NCBI GenBank assembly: GCA_024741835.1
Contig: JAENRP010000017.1
Span: 4,288-68,287, forward strand
Direction of reading: 5' to 3'
Length of the DNA stretch: 64,000 bases
Source: Diplocarpon mali
Taxonomy: Eukaryota; Ascomycota; Leotiomycetes; Helotiales; Drepanopezizaceae
In this document: piece after piece, positions 33,306 to 43,267 of the stretch
Layout of the letters: each line of letters begins with the position of its first letter
Numbering within the stretch: the first letter of the stretch is position 1
Made by a program: the position numbers and the translations under genes
Notes under the pieces: model-generated
What the model saw: the letters and a program-made list of their open reading frames with translations, nothing else
Database searches by the model: none
What the model was told of the DNA's origin: nothing

Positions 33306-34499
33306 ATGTCAAACGCCGGCCTCTCATACGGTCTCAACTTAAAAAAGAAAACCCCTCTAGGAAGCCGGCCCCAGCCCGGGAAGCGGAAACCGATATTCGA
33401 CGAGCCAGACGACTCGGATGGCGAAAACAGCGGGGGCGCGGAGGCTGTAGAGGAAATTGGGGAGTTTGGAGGCCTTTCAAACACACCGAAACCTCCTCTC
33501 AAGGAACGCACGCCAAAGCTGACAGGTATCAAACCTGTCGGAAAACCTGGAGCGAAGAATGGGCCGATTAGCATGTATGGGGACCTATCGTCATCTTTCA
33601 CGTCCAAGAAGCATGCAGACAAAGCCGAGGAATTAGACGCCAATATCTACGACTATGATGCCGTTTACGATTCTCTCAAACCGCAGAAAAAGGTCACGGA
33701 GGAAGACATAGAGCGGAGACCTAAGTACATGACTAACCTCATGGCCGCAGCCGAAATTCGCCAGCGCGATGCAAGAATCGCCGAGGAGAAGAAGCTGGCT
33801 AGGGAGCGAGAAGCTGAAGGTGATGAGTTCGCTGACAAGGAGAAGTTCGTCACGTCAGCGTATAAGAAGCAGCAAGAGGAGAACCGGCGCTTGGAGGCGG
33901 AGGAGAAAATCCGCGAGGAGCGGGAAGCCAAGAAGAATAAGGGAACTGGCATGACGACCTTCTACAAAAATATGTTGGAAAAGGGGGAGCAGAAACATGC
34001 AGAGGTTGTCAAGGCTGTTGAAGAGCGGATCAAGACTGGACCTGTGGACGAGGCGGAGGAAGAAAAAGTGAAGACCGAGGCGGATATTGCACGGGAAATC
34101 AACGAAAAGAAGGCCGGGACCATTGCCATCAATGACGAGGGGCAGGTAGTGGATAAGAGGCAGTTACTCAAGGGAGGCCTCAACATTGCTCCCAAGGCCA
34201 AGACGTCTGCACCTTCAGGCACATCACGTGGCGGCACATCGTTGTCCGACAGAAGCAGGGGATCTGGGTTTGTGGGTGCTGCTGGTGGCAAACAGGCTAT
34301 GCGAGAGCGTCAGACCCGGATGATGGAGGCGCAACTAGAACAGGCTACTAAGCGAGCTTTGGAGCAGGAAGAAGAGGGCAAAGAGACTCTTGAAAGGGCC
34401 TCGAAGAGTAGGAAAACCGAGAGAGATATCACAAGTGCCAAGGAGAGGTACCTGGCGCGAAAACGGGAAGCTGAGGAGGCCAAGAAGAGAGGCGAGTAG
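33306..34499 (+). CDS. nuclear speckle splicing regulatory protein 1-like (NSRP1/CCDC55)
   Basis: Intronless, 397 residues, beginning MSNAGLSYGLNLKKK as in many fungal members. The conserved N-terminal NSRP1 domain covers about residues 112-230: NIYDYDAVYDSLKPQKK, RRPKYMTNLMAAAEIRQRD, GDEFADKEKFVTSAYKKQ and a Lys/Glu/Arg-rich coiled coil ending near TTFYKNMLEKGE. The rest is disordered and charged, ending in a Lys/Arg-rich helix (SAKERYLARKREAEEAKKR). In animals NSRP1 affects alternative splice-site choice. The gene is divergent from the NFKBIL1-like gene, another likely splicing-associated protein. Confidence 0.85.
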   Translation: MSNAGLSYGLNLKKKTPLGSRPQPGKRKPIFDEPDDSDGENSGGAEAVEEIGEFGGLSNTPKPPLKERTPKLTGIKPVGKPGAKNGPISMYGDLSSSFTSKKHADKAEELDANIYDYDAVYDSLKPQKKVTEEDIERRPKYMTNLMAAAEIRQRDARIAEEKKLAREREAEGDEFADKEKFVTSAYKKQQEENRRLEAEEKIREEREAKKNKGTGMTTFYKNMLEKGEQKHAEVVKAVEERIKTGPVDEAEEEKVKTEADIAREINEKKAGTIAINDEGQVVDKRQLLKGGLNIAPKAKTSAPSGTSRGGTSLSDRSRGSGFVGAAGGKQAMRERQTRMMEAQLEQATKRALEQEEEGKETLERASKSRKTERDITSAKERYLARKREAEEAKKRGE

Positions 34500-35135
34500 G
34501 AGACTCGTCTCCTTGATGTAAGAAAAGTACTTTGTCAACCGACCCGAAAAGGTGGGAATAGAAGGACTTGGAAGTCAGTAATTAAACTCTTTCCATACAT
34601 CACCTTGGCTTTCCTCGAGCCGTTCTCTTCATTTTTTTAATTCTCAAGGACGCCCAACCCTATCTACGAAGAAGAGATTGGCTAACCAGACTCAAGTGCC
34701 CATTTTTGAAACTATCGGCAGAGTCAACGCGAGTCTGGCTGTCGATGGAAGCCCTTGCCAAAACCCATTTAGATGGCTACAGTCGGCAAAAATTTGCTCA
34801 CCTGACGAAATCGTGTACAAAAAGACGCAGCTGCTTGACCCCAGGTGTCGGAAGGCATTCGAGTGAGCTCCTGGACCTTCTTACTCGATACGCTTCCAGA
34901 ATCTCTAGATCTCCGTCAGTATGAATAACTTGGTCCTTCACACACGCGTGCAAGTGATCAAAAAACCACTCATGAGGATGGCGCAATTCCAGGCTTTGAA
35001 CTACATTAAGAATTTCCTTAGCGTCGCTTCTCTAATGTCAACACGCCCGATTTCTGATGAAAAAAAAATCAAAAAAATCTCAACACGCAATCCACCTCAT
35101 GTTCCTCCACAGTACATGACATACCTGCCAACCCA
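34500..35135. other. intergenic, no gene seen
   Basis: This is AT-richer than the neighbouring exons, with A-runs near 35060-35080. The first 150 bp are likely the 3' untranslated region of the NSRP1-like gene. No coding frame was accepted. Confidence 0.4.
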
Positions 35136-35951
35136 ATGAGTTTCTCGATGAAAGCACAAGGCACGGAGTTCCGCTGTGCTCTCTTACGCATTCGGCCCTC
35201 GAGCGCGCGTCACAGGGCTCCGGTACGAGACATTATTCAAGTACGTCCCTTGGCCCTCTTTCACAAGAGAAAAGGCATGTGTCCTATACCCAGCGCAGAT
35301 TGGTATCGCTCTGCTTGTGAGAGACGAATGATCAGCGCAAAAACAAATAACAATGGCTCGCTTCGCCAGACCAAACAATCAAAGCAAATAGCTCAAGAAC
35401 CCCCTTATAGCCCAGTTTCCACATCGCGACCAAGCAAGAGAGATCCAGGCCCAAAGATAGTTTCTACCGATGTGCTACGTGCTGTGGGTGGCTTACCACC
35501 ACGTCCCGTGAACGACGTCGAGGTTGTGCGACCTACCCAGGCAGTGGTACAATCCAGTTTGACTTCTGAAGGACTTCATGGCACTTCGTCATATGTTCGG
35601 ATCGAGGCCGCCAAAAAGTCTGCTGCTAAGGTACGCTTGGCTTGAGCATTCTCATCCGTGAGTCCGTTTCCTGCCAGAATTGTTCAGTCGAGACGATCTC
35701 ACTGATGAGTAGCAAGTGCGGTTCTTCCCACCACTCTTCGCATGTGGGATGATGAGCTGGGTGGCCGGGTCCCGTGCATTTTGACACCTTTAGCTATGAA
35801 GTTGGACGGTCTGACAGAATGCGTCGATATTGGGCCTGCGGACGTCGAGAACGTCATGAGGATGTTGAGAGTCGAGTGGGACGAGGACGCTGCAGCAAAA
35901 GATCTCCTGGATCGAATGGTACTAGTAGAGAAGCTGTCACATCAGGCTTGA
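35136..35951 (+). pseudogene. hypothetical small gene, possibly broken (two coding blocks)
   Basis: Two blocks look protein-coding. Block A is open from 35136 to a TGA at 35643; the part from about 35440 reads well (DVLRAVGGLPPRPVNDVEVV, GLHGTSSYVRIEAAKKSAAK). Block B, about 35712-35951, reads VLPTTLRMWDDELGG, VPCILTPLAMKLDG and VDIGPADVENVMRMLRVEWD. They are in the same numerical frame but separated by three stops (one TGA after block A and a TGA-TGA pair near 35702). The only good donor (AAG|GTACGC, 35634) is phase 0, whereas the available acceptor (GAGTAG, 35711) needs phase 1, so normal GT-AG splicing does not join them. A weak GC donor four bases on would work. I do not recognise the family. 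Either a small frameshift has broken it or the intron is non-canonical. Confidence 0.4.
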
Positions 35952-36513
35952 GAGGTTGAATCTTGGTCGAATGTCAGTCGATGGAAATTCCTTCCCGCTC
36001 TGGGACAATACTGCTCTTCTACATTGTGTAAGCTTAGCTATACGGGATGCTGAAATCTGGCTTGGGACTTGAGATGCCTTGCAATGGGAGTCGATAGCGT
36101 TTCCTTCATCCAGTTCTGAAAAATTCCATCTCCAATCTTGCCTATTCCGAGTCGACTCTTCGGTTCCGGATCCTCGAATGCATCTGACGCAGCTACCTAA
36201 GACCAAGTCCTAATAAACAAGCTAGGCGGCCATTTTTAGAGCGTTCACTCTTCGACTAGCGCCATGAAATGTTGTTAAATGCCCCCACGATCAATCTTCC
36301 ATCTTCAACCGTCAAGCATCTTACACACGAACCACCACACAGTCAATATTCCAAAGATTAAGTCTTATCACTGCAATAGCAAATACCAGAAGCCCACTCG
36401 CTGCACAAACGACGCCGCGCCAACAGCATCAACCAGCCATTCGCAAACAACAGACTGGCCGGGAAGAAGAGAGAGACCGAGAGCCGGACCGACGAGAAGG
36501 TCGCACCGCCAAA
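35952..36513. other. intergenic, no gene seen
   Basis: 560 bp between the possibly broken gene and the next small open frame. The last 200 bp are A/C-rich (CAACCGTCAAG, ACCACCACACAG), like a fungal 5' leader. Confidence 0.35.
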
Positions 36514-36972
36514 ATGAGTCTCTTGGGTCTCCTCGCGCCGCCTACCGCACAGGAGGTCGAGGAATACGGACTCGAACCCAGCGCCAGCTCACCCAGCAGC
36601 CCGCTCTCATCCCGGAGCAGCAACGAGAGCAGCGCTCCCACGAACCAGATCGACACCATCCTCCACATCTCGCACCGCGCCAGCAGCACGCCGCACCACG
36701 TCGCGCTCGCCAGCCTCCGCAGCGCCGCGCACCTGCACGACGTCTGCACGCGGCTCCCCGGCGCGGGGGCGCGAGTGAGCGGCATCAAGGTGTTCTACCT
36801 CGTGCCGAACGGCACGACGGCGGACGGGGGCCAGCGGTGGAAATGGACGGAGCTGTGCTTTGGCAGGGGCGTGCTGTACGGGTGGGATGTTTTGCAGATC
36901 ATGGCGAGGGGCGTGAGGGATATGGAGGTCTTGGTCGTGGGGAGGGGTGGAGAGGGATTGCCTCAGCGGTAG
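36514..36972 (+). CDS. hypothetical protein, 152 residues
   Basis: One open frame starting MSLLGLLAPPTAQEVEEYGL. A Ser-rich disordered part (residues 20-50) is followed by a more ordered half: QIDTILHISHRASSTPHHVA, IKVFYLVPNGTTADG, RWKWTELCFGRGVLYGWDV, LQIMARGVRDMEVLVVG. The composition of the second half supports a real protein. The stop at 36970 sits inside a donor-like GGTAGGAGG, so a further exon may exist. No domain is recognised. The strong GC bias of this frame contrasts with its AT-rich leader. Confidence 0.5.
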   Translation: MSLLGLLAPPTAQEVEEYGLEPSASSPSSPLSSRSSNESSAPTNQIDTILHISHRASSTPHHVALASLRSAAHLHDVCTRLPGAGARVSGIKVFYLVPNGTTADGGQRWKWTELCFGRGVLYGWDVLQIMARGVRDMEVLVVGRGGEGLPQR

Positions 36973-38278
36973 GAGGACATGGGGAGGGAGAGGGCTGGAT
37001 GCTCAGTCTTCACGGCGAAGTGCCGCCTTGCACTTGACTTCTTCCCAGCCAGAACTCTGGTGGACGTGGGTGATACCCAGTGCTGTACTTGTGCGAAGCT
37101 CCAGCCTTGCTATTCTCGCTTTCTCTCGTCCGCCAGCAGAAGTTTGACGTGTCCGCCGGAGCCCAGTGACAGAAGGCCCTGGCCTCGATGGTGCGCAAGG
37201 AGGACGCTGCAGCTGTAGAGTCGAGAATTTACGCATGGAACGCGTGCTTGGGGAGCGGACATTACTGACACTTCGTAAGAGCTTACGTGATGTCACCACC
37301 GCAGTCGGGGATGTGTGTGCCAGCATTGCTATGATTACCAGCAACGCGAGGAGAGGATCTGGTGCGTGTGGAGGTATCGAGGCCCCTTCCAGGGCGACGA
37401 TGAAATGCATCGGTGCGCTCTGGGTCGCCACTGCTCTGTTTTCCCCTGCGGTCGCGTGTATGGACGGAGGCCTCGAGACTGAGAGCACAGGTCTTGTGTT
37501 TCTTGCAAGTACATATGTTCTTGTGCCTCTGGCAGGAAATCCTCTTGAAATCTCCAGCTTCTCGAGACTTGCAAGATTGCCCAGAGCGGCGACTCCCAAG
37601 CCCCGACGAGTGATACGCATCATGGCAGCATGGCTGCTCTGCTTTCCGACGCAGCAACGCGTCTTCGGCGTCGCCGTCGCCGTACCTGGTCTGGCTTCGC
37701 CCAGTGCCAAATCCGCGGCAGTGGAGATGAACCAGCCATGTTGAGATTTGGGGCACTAGCCACTGTCCAGAACATACCGGCATCATTCTCGTGGAGGCCA
37801 TGTTCCAGAACTCGGAGAGACTGACCGCACAATACCCCGATCCAAGGGACTCCAAGGGAGCAACAGAGAAGCATGAGATGCCAAGCGCAAGGTACCAGTC
37901 CCGGCGGAGAATATGTCTCTTGCGTAGCCAAAGATGATAGATCCGACGAGACTTCAAGATATTATATCGTCATGACCCACGAGCCAGTCCGTACCTCAAT
38001 GCTAGTCCGAGAGCCAAGTAAGCGGCGTGTAAAGCCCAAGATGCGCCTCTGGGAGTTTCTTCCCCCCTTCTCGTCACTCAGTTACAGAAGATTCGAGCCA
38101 GAACGAGCAATATCCAACAAGACAAATCAGTAGCAGTTCCCAGCAGCTATACGCATGCGCTCCCAACAAATTCCTGCAAGAACATCCAGGAGTGCACCTA
38201 GGAAAATACCCCGTAGGGAATCTCAAGAAGAGAATCGACAATCGACAATCGACAACCGTCAAACGCATCACAGCAAAA
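36973..38278. other. unassigned region with overlapping open frames on both strands
   Basis: Several overlapping open frames of 60-235 codons occur on both strands, but none has convincing composition or domain content. One plus-strand frame contains a signal peptide-like stretch at about 37402 (MKCIGALWVATALFSPAVA) but runs into Ser/Arg-rich sequence. I leave the region unannotated. A short repeat (CGACAATCGACAATCGACAA) lies at 38236-38256. Confidence 0.3.
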
Positions 38279-38698
38279 ATGTGTCCCAACGGCCAACTCA
38301 ACATGTGCACCTCGGGAACATCGCAACTCACCAAGGGCAATACCAACGGCTTGGTGTATCCGCCCCGCCCAGCATTTACCGGCCCAGCGGAAATGCCGTT
38401 CAGCACCATGCTCGCCATCTGGACCTCTGCCAGCACAAGAGACGAATTGCTCGTCCCCTTCTCATCCATTAATAAGCTGGAAGATCTGCGCTACATCTGC
38501 GCCAGTGCCGTGGGCGGCGAGAAGAACTTGAGGGTCAAGTACTTGATGTAGAGGCAGAATGTCTGGGTTGAGTTCTTCTGGTATGCCGGCGCAGAGTGTG
38601 AGGAGGCGTGTTGGACGGAGATGAAGAGTAACTTTGAGGGCAAGGGGCTCGTGCATCTTTGGGTTGGGCTGGACGGTGATGAGTTTATGTTCGCTTAG
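38279..38698 (+). pseudogene. hypothetical protein gene interrupted by an in-frame TAG
   Basis: From the ATG at 38279 (MCPNGQLNMCTSGTSQLTKG) a frame of 139 codons runs to TAG at 38696-38698, but codon 91 is TAG at 38549-38551. Both sides of this stop read like one protein: before it GPAEMPFSTMLAIWTSAS and LEDLRYICASAVGGEKNLRV, after it NVWVEFFWYAGAECEEACW and GLVHLWVGLDGDEFMFA. The sequence ATG-TAG-AGG would be ATG-CAG-AGG with a single C-to-T change in a CpA dinucleotide, so Gln would be restored. No intron can remove the stop. I do not recognise the family. Alternatives are read-through or a base-calling error. Confidence 0.5.
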
Positions 38699-39097
38699 AG
38701 AGAAAGGGAAAAGGGGGGAGGGTGGACTTGAGAGATGAAAACTGGGATTAAGAGTGGGAGACTGGAGATCAGAGTAGGATACCCGCGCATGCCTTTGAAT
38801 GAAACCAAAGATCTACAAGATACACCGAGGCCTCTGGATAGAACGTGAGATACTCACCGTCGAGATACTTACCTATACCCTCACAACACTCATCGTGGCG
38901 CGAAATCTGGACGTGGCGGAGAGGTGATTCGGCCCGCCCTTTGACCAACAGACGCCATACCGGTGATCCATCCAACGCATTGCCGCATATAATACATCCA
39001 GGCTATCGGACACCTCACGGTCGCTGTCGCCGCCGCCGGCCGTCGCGGCATTATCTATTCCCAGCATACACTCCCCTGCCACACTTCACCCATGCCC
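38699..39097. other. intergenic, no gene seen
   Basis: About 400 bp between the interrupted gene and the 3' end of TIM13; both 3' regions converge here. A GC-rich patch (CCGCCGCCGGCCGTCGCGG) lies at about 39030-39050. Confidence 0.35.
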
Positions 39098-39446
39098 CTA
39101 AAAGACCCCCCCGCCAGCCGGCCCCTTTGCCTGTTCTCTCTGTATCCGATCGATATACTGCCTGCTGACCGCATTCCATGTCGACATGTACTTGTCCATG
39201 CACTGCGAGAAACACGTCGACTCGCCGCTCGACAGCGAGGGGCCGGGCTTGGGCACACACTTCTCGAAGCAATGCTGGTTTACTTTCTGCATCTCGTCAG
39301 CTTCCACTGACCTAGCAATGCGCGCTGGGACGGCATACCTCGATCAATTGCCTCGCATTGGTCATGGCAGCCTCCTGTCTGACTTGATTCATGACGGCGG
39401 CTTTGGGATCTTGGCCGAAGCCCAGGCCGTTGCTGATACTCTCCAT
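39098..39446 (-). CDS. TIM13: mitochondrial intermembrane-space chaperone Tim13
   Basis: Exons 39446-39339 and 39286-39098 (52-nt intron, CTGAC branch) encode 98 residues. The splice joins NARQLIE|KVNQHCFEKC, as in other Tim13 proteins. The twin CX3C motif is present: CFEKC, then eighteen residues later CFSQC, followed by MDKYMSTWNAVSRQYIDRIQ. PGPSLSSGE between the motifs is characteristic of Tim13 rather than Tim8, Tim9 or Tim10. It forms a hexamer with Tim8 that escorts hydrophobic precursors such as Tim23 across the intermembrane space. There is no presequence, as expected for a Mia40 substrate. The gene is divergent from the lectin gene. Confidence 0.93.
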
Positions 39447-39817
39447 GCTTGCAGAGAGTGATTTCTGACTTGCGAAATGGCGGAAAATCGGTTCTGTCGA
39501 GAATTGATCGCTCAGGAGGACTTTGTGCAGGGAGGAGAGGTTGCATCTTGAATCAACTTTTTTGTCGACGTCAATGCCTGCTCGCCTAAGCGCCATCCCT
39601 GCTCCACAGCTGCTGGGACCCTTGACAGCCAACCCCGGATTAGAGTTCAACAGAGGCCAGCTTGCTCGAGACTCGCCGCCGCGGACTTCCATGATATCTT
39701 CGAACCCAACTTCAGCAGAAAAGCGCCGACTGTTTCCAGTTTCTTTCCTTCCTTCTGTTCCGTTCTTGAATTGTACCTTTACTTTGCCCTCGTTGAAGGC
39801 CAGGATCTCGAGCGGCA
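39447..39817. other. divergent intergenic region between TIM13 and the lectin gene
   Basis: A 371-bp spacer that must contain both promoters. A plus-strand open frame across it (119 codons) overlaps the lectin start in another frame and is not accepted. Confidence 0.4.
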
Positions 39818-41036
39818 ATGTGGTTCTCCGCATTCCTGTCGGCATGGGCGCTGGCAGCGTGTGCCATGGCAGCTGTAAATGACAAGACGACGGTCGACGA
39901 GAATGGTATCAGAAGTATATTCGTACGTTAGACGCCTGAGCCCAAGCATGTCGGAGGACAAGAGCTAATGACAGAGAGCAATTTAGTTACGAACACATTC
40001 CTTGCAACAGGTTCATGGGCACAGCGTCTCCTTGCATTCTCCACGCTGACTAGAGAAATGGTAGCCATACCTCGATTCCGATATGCAGAGCCGGTGGTTC
40101 GATTTCGGAGGAAACACCATCGTGCGCGCCGATCAGTAGGAATGCCGACTCAGGAGGGAGGTGCTCGTGTGCTGACGGCATTCAGATATATTCGCTTGAC
40201 TTCTGACCGCCCTTCACAAGAAGGATGGATATTCTCGAGGGTGCCTCTGACAGCTACAAACTGGGAGGTTCGTCTTCTCCCTCTACATGGATTCTATCTA
40301 GATAGACTATGCGCCGGGCTGACCAGGGACCCAGATTGAAATCGAGTTCAAAATCCACGGGAATGGCAACCTGCATGGCGACGGTATGGCTCTCTGGCTC
40401 ACCAAGCAGCGCGCACAACCTGGTCCCGTGTTTGGCAGCGTCGACCCCTTCGAAGGCCTCGGCATCTTCTTCGACACGTACAAGAACAATCGGCCGGGCA
40501 CCGTCTTCCCTTACGTAATGGCCATGGTGGGTGACGGTAAAACGCCCTACGACAAAACAAACGACGGCAAGGATAACGAGTACTTGGGCTGCTCTGCGCG
40601 TGGGCTGCGCGGCGCCTCCGTGCCAACCAAAGCAAAGCTGACGTATTTCCAAGAGAAGAGTCTGAAGCTCGAGCTGCAATACAAGGCCGAGGACCAGTGG
40701 GAGGTGTGTTTCGAAACGAATGAGCCGCCCGCCATCCCGACTGTTGCCTACCTGGGGTTTAGTGCAGAGACGGGCGAGCTGAGTGACAACCATGATATTA
40801 TCAGTGTCTCGACGCGCAACATGTATGATACCAAAAAGGAAGTATCTTACAAGCCCGGACCCGGGGGCAAAGTCGTACCCTCGGGGCCGGGAGCCGCGAA
40901 CTCGAAGCTGCCCCAGGAGCCGGGTGGATGGACTTGGTTCCTGTTCAAGATCGTGCTATTCTTCGGTGTATGTGGGGGTGCGTATGTGGGATTTACGGCG
41001 TGGCGGACGCAGAAGAACAAGAGTCATCGCTTCTAG
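39818..41036 (+). CDS. L-type (leguminous-like) lectin cargo receptor, VIP36/EMP46 family
   Basis: Five exons are inferred: 39818-39922, 39987-40010, 40065-40135, 40186-40267 and 40335-41036, for 327 residues. An N-terminal signal peptide (MWFSAFLSAWALAACAMA) is followed by the lectin domain: LRTHSLQQ|PYLDSDMQSRWFDFGG, YIRLTSDRPSQEGWIFSRVP, FKIHGNGNLHGDGMALWLT and FGSVDPFEGLGIFFDTYKN, with the Ca-binding Asp/Asn positions of the family. The C-terminus has one transmembrane segment (FKIVLFFGVCGGAYVGFTAW) and a short basic cytosolic tail ending HRF. Such proteins bind high-mannose glycans and move glycoproteins between ER and Golgi. Exon 2 is only 24 nt. The single-pass layout without a long coiled coil is closer to VIP36/VIPL than to ERGIC-53. 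Confidence 0.92.
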
Positions 41037-41697
41037 TCACAGCATCGGACTTGACAATGCATTATGGGTTTCGAGGTGATTCAGGGGGGTACCGGGGGGG
41101 GGAAGGGGTCCGTTGCCGAGTTGGTTATGTACGAAGCAGCAGACCATTCAAAGACTCTCATGCATGTGGAGCATCACGATGGACATGGCACCTCGGGGCG
41201 GGGTAGTAGGGAGCGTATATATCGATGCCAGACTATGAAAAATCAACGTACATGACCTAGAGACCGGGGCTGGCGAGCTTGGTACACCCGACTCTGTCCA
41301 TAAACTACCGACGACTTTGTCTCTTTGCCTGTCTGATCCTGGGCCTGTGCCCCTTGTCGCGTGCGGGTGTTGACATTCGCTTCCCGGCCCCGCAGAGCGT
41401 ACCCAAGCGCGGCCAGGAAAGGGGGTGGTCAAGTCCAGGAGGTCCAGAATCACGAGGCGACTTCTCAATTTCTCTCTAGGACTACCGCGAGCGAGCCGCC
41501 GACCCGTGTGGCCGTTCGTGCGGATGCCGACGCCGTGGGCAAGCACGTAAGCCAACGCAGCCTGCAGCAGGGCCTACACGCAGTCAAATGCCGTCGCGTC
41601 CTGTGCCTCCCAACGCCGAAAACAATCCAATGCTGCGTAATTCATCAATGATACACGTCTACCGACCAGCTCCAAACTCATCCCATGTACCCTGAAC
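41037..41697. other. convergent intergenic region, no gene seen
   Basis: 660 bp between two 3' ends, with a G-run (GGGGGGTACCGGGGGGGGAAGGGG) at about 41084-41108. No coding frame was accepted. Confidence 0.4.
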
Positions 41698-43267
41698 CTA
41701 GGACGTCAGTGCATTGCTCGTCCCCATGATTGCCATCCCAAGGAAGCCGAACGCGATGCACAGGTTCCGATTATGGTTCATGCTCAGGCTCTCCACAAAG
41801 AGCTGCAGCGCCACGTTCGTCATGATACCGCTTGTGATGGCAAACATCACGCCGTACGCAGCGATTCCGGGTTTGTGGCCTTCGTGGCCCGCAATCTTGA
41901 ACCATGCCGCGGCAATGCCAGCGCCCATCGGCTGCGAGAGGCCACCCAGAAGGGCAGCCCAGGACATAGCCAAGCCGCGGGATCTGAGTGCTAGGAAGAG
42001 GGGCAGGGCGAGCGCGAAGCCCTCGGTGATGTTGTGCACGAAGAGGGCCATGAAGACGGAGAAGCCGAGGGAAGGGTTGGCGTGGTTGGTGGCGTAGGTG
42101 ATGAAGCCCTCGGGCAGCTTGTGCAGCGCGATGGCGACGGATGTCTGGAGGCCGATGCTCATGAAGGCGTTCTCCGGGACGTGGTGATGATGCTGAGCCT
42201 CGAGGTCTTCCTCTGATCCCACGTCAGAGAAGCTGCCTTCCTCCACGGGGGGGCAGGGCACGTTTTGGGCGTCGCAGGACCGGGCCCGGGATACCCGCGT
42301 CACGCTTTGGGTTCGGGTTCCAGGCAGGCTGGCGTGGTGTTCCGAGCCCTCGGGGAGGTTCGGGAAGAAGTTTCCCGTGTTGGATCGGAGCAAGGTCGTA
42401 CTACGGGTGTTGTTGGGGGTTCTGGTGAGGTGTTTGAAGCATTCCTGGCCGCATGGATCCGAGTATCCGAAACACGGACCCTCCGAATTGCAGTTGGTCT
42501 TGGTGTCTTTGACAAAAGACATGACCCGCTTCTGGACCTCGAGCATAGACTGCCTGCGGTCGGGAAACGAGGCTTGCCGCCGGATCTGGCCATCCACGCT
42601 ATCCGTCTCCGGGTCGGGGACGTGGTGTGGCGAGAGAGCCCTACTCGAGAGGCCGGAACGGAGTAGCGGGGTCGATTCGCAGACCTCGCCATTGGTCTTG
42701 TCCTGATGTGCAACGTGATGGCTTCTGTTGGTCTCAGCACGGGAGCGTCCTCTGCTGTGGCCCTGGCCTTCATGGGCTGTTTCCTGGTGGGTGTGGTCGC
42801 AGTCTACAACATGCGAGGGTATGTAGTGGTGCAGGCATCTCGAGAGGACTTGGATCCCAACAAAGCCCCCCACGAACCCCGCCAGCAGGATCCAGGCCGC
42901 GTGTGAAGGCAGGTAGCCGCTCTGGATGAGGTACTTCTTCGAGGACGGGAGTATGCTGTACAGCGCCGAGAATATCTGGGAGCCATTAGCCTCTGCCCGA
43001 CCGCCTCGAGATAGAATGGCCCTTACCATAACCCCGAAACTCAAGCTCAACGAGGACGCAAGAAACGCGCCACTGTCCTGTATCCTGAAGTTCCGTTTGC
43101 TCGAAATGCAGCGTATCAATAGGTCTACGCAGATGATGCTGGCCCCGAGAACGCACGCTGCTCTGATCAGCCTCTCGACCTTGCAGCTCTGGAGAGGGAG
43201 ACCTACCAATCCCGCTCACAACGCACATAATCCAGCCCCGTGTGTCATTGTCCATCTCGGGCGCCAT
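41698..43267 (-). CDS. ZRT3: ZIP-family zinc transporter (Zrt3-like, vacuolar type)
   Basis: Exons 43267-43207, 43157-43027 and 42975-41698 encode 489 residues. The N-terminal hydrophobic segments (GWIMCVVSGI|ACVLGASIICV, ASSLSLSFGVM) and the amphipathic ALYSILPSSKKYL match Zrt3. A long cytosolic loop (about residues 150-310) is His/Asp/Ser-rich (DCDHTHQETAHEG, AQHHHHVPE), as in metal-sensing loops. The two metal-site helices are SVAIALHKLPEGFITY and MALFVHNITEGFALALP (HxxPEG and HNxxEG). Yeast Zrt3 releases stored zinc from the vacuole; the same location here is inference. The second intron (42976-43026) is exactly 51 nt, in phase and free of stops, so its retention would insert 17 residues without breaking the frame. 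Confidence 0.9.

Noticed and set aside
37003..37957. Overlapping minus-strand frames of 224-235 codons and a plus-strand frame of 192 codons
   Set aside because: Three mutually overlapping frames of similar quality, none with convincing composition; the plus-strand signal peptide-like piece has no believable mature protein after it.
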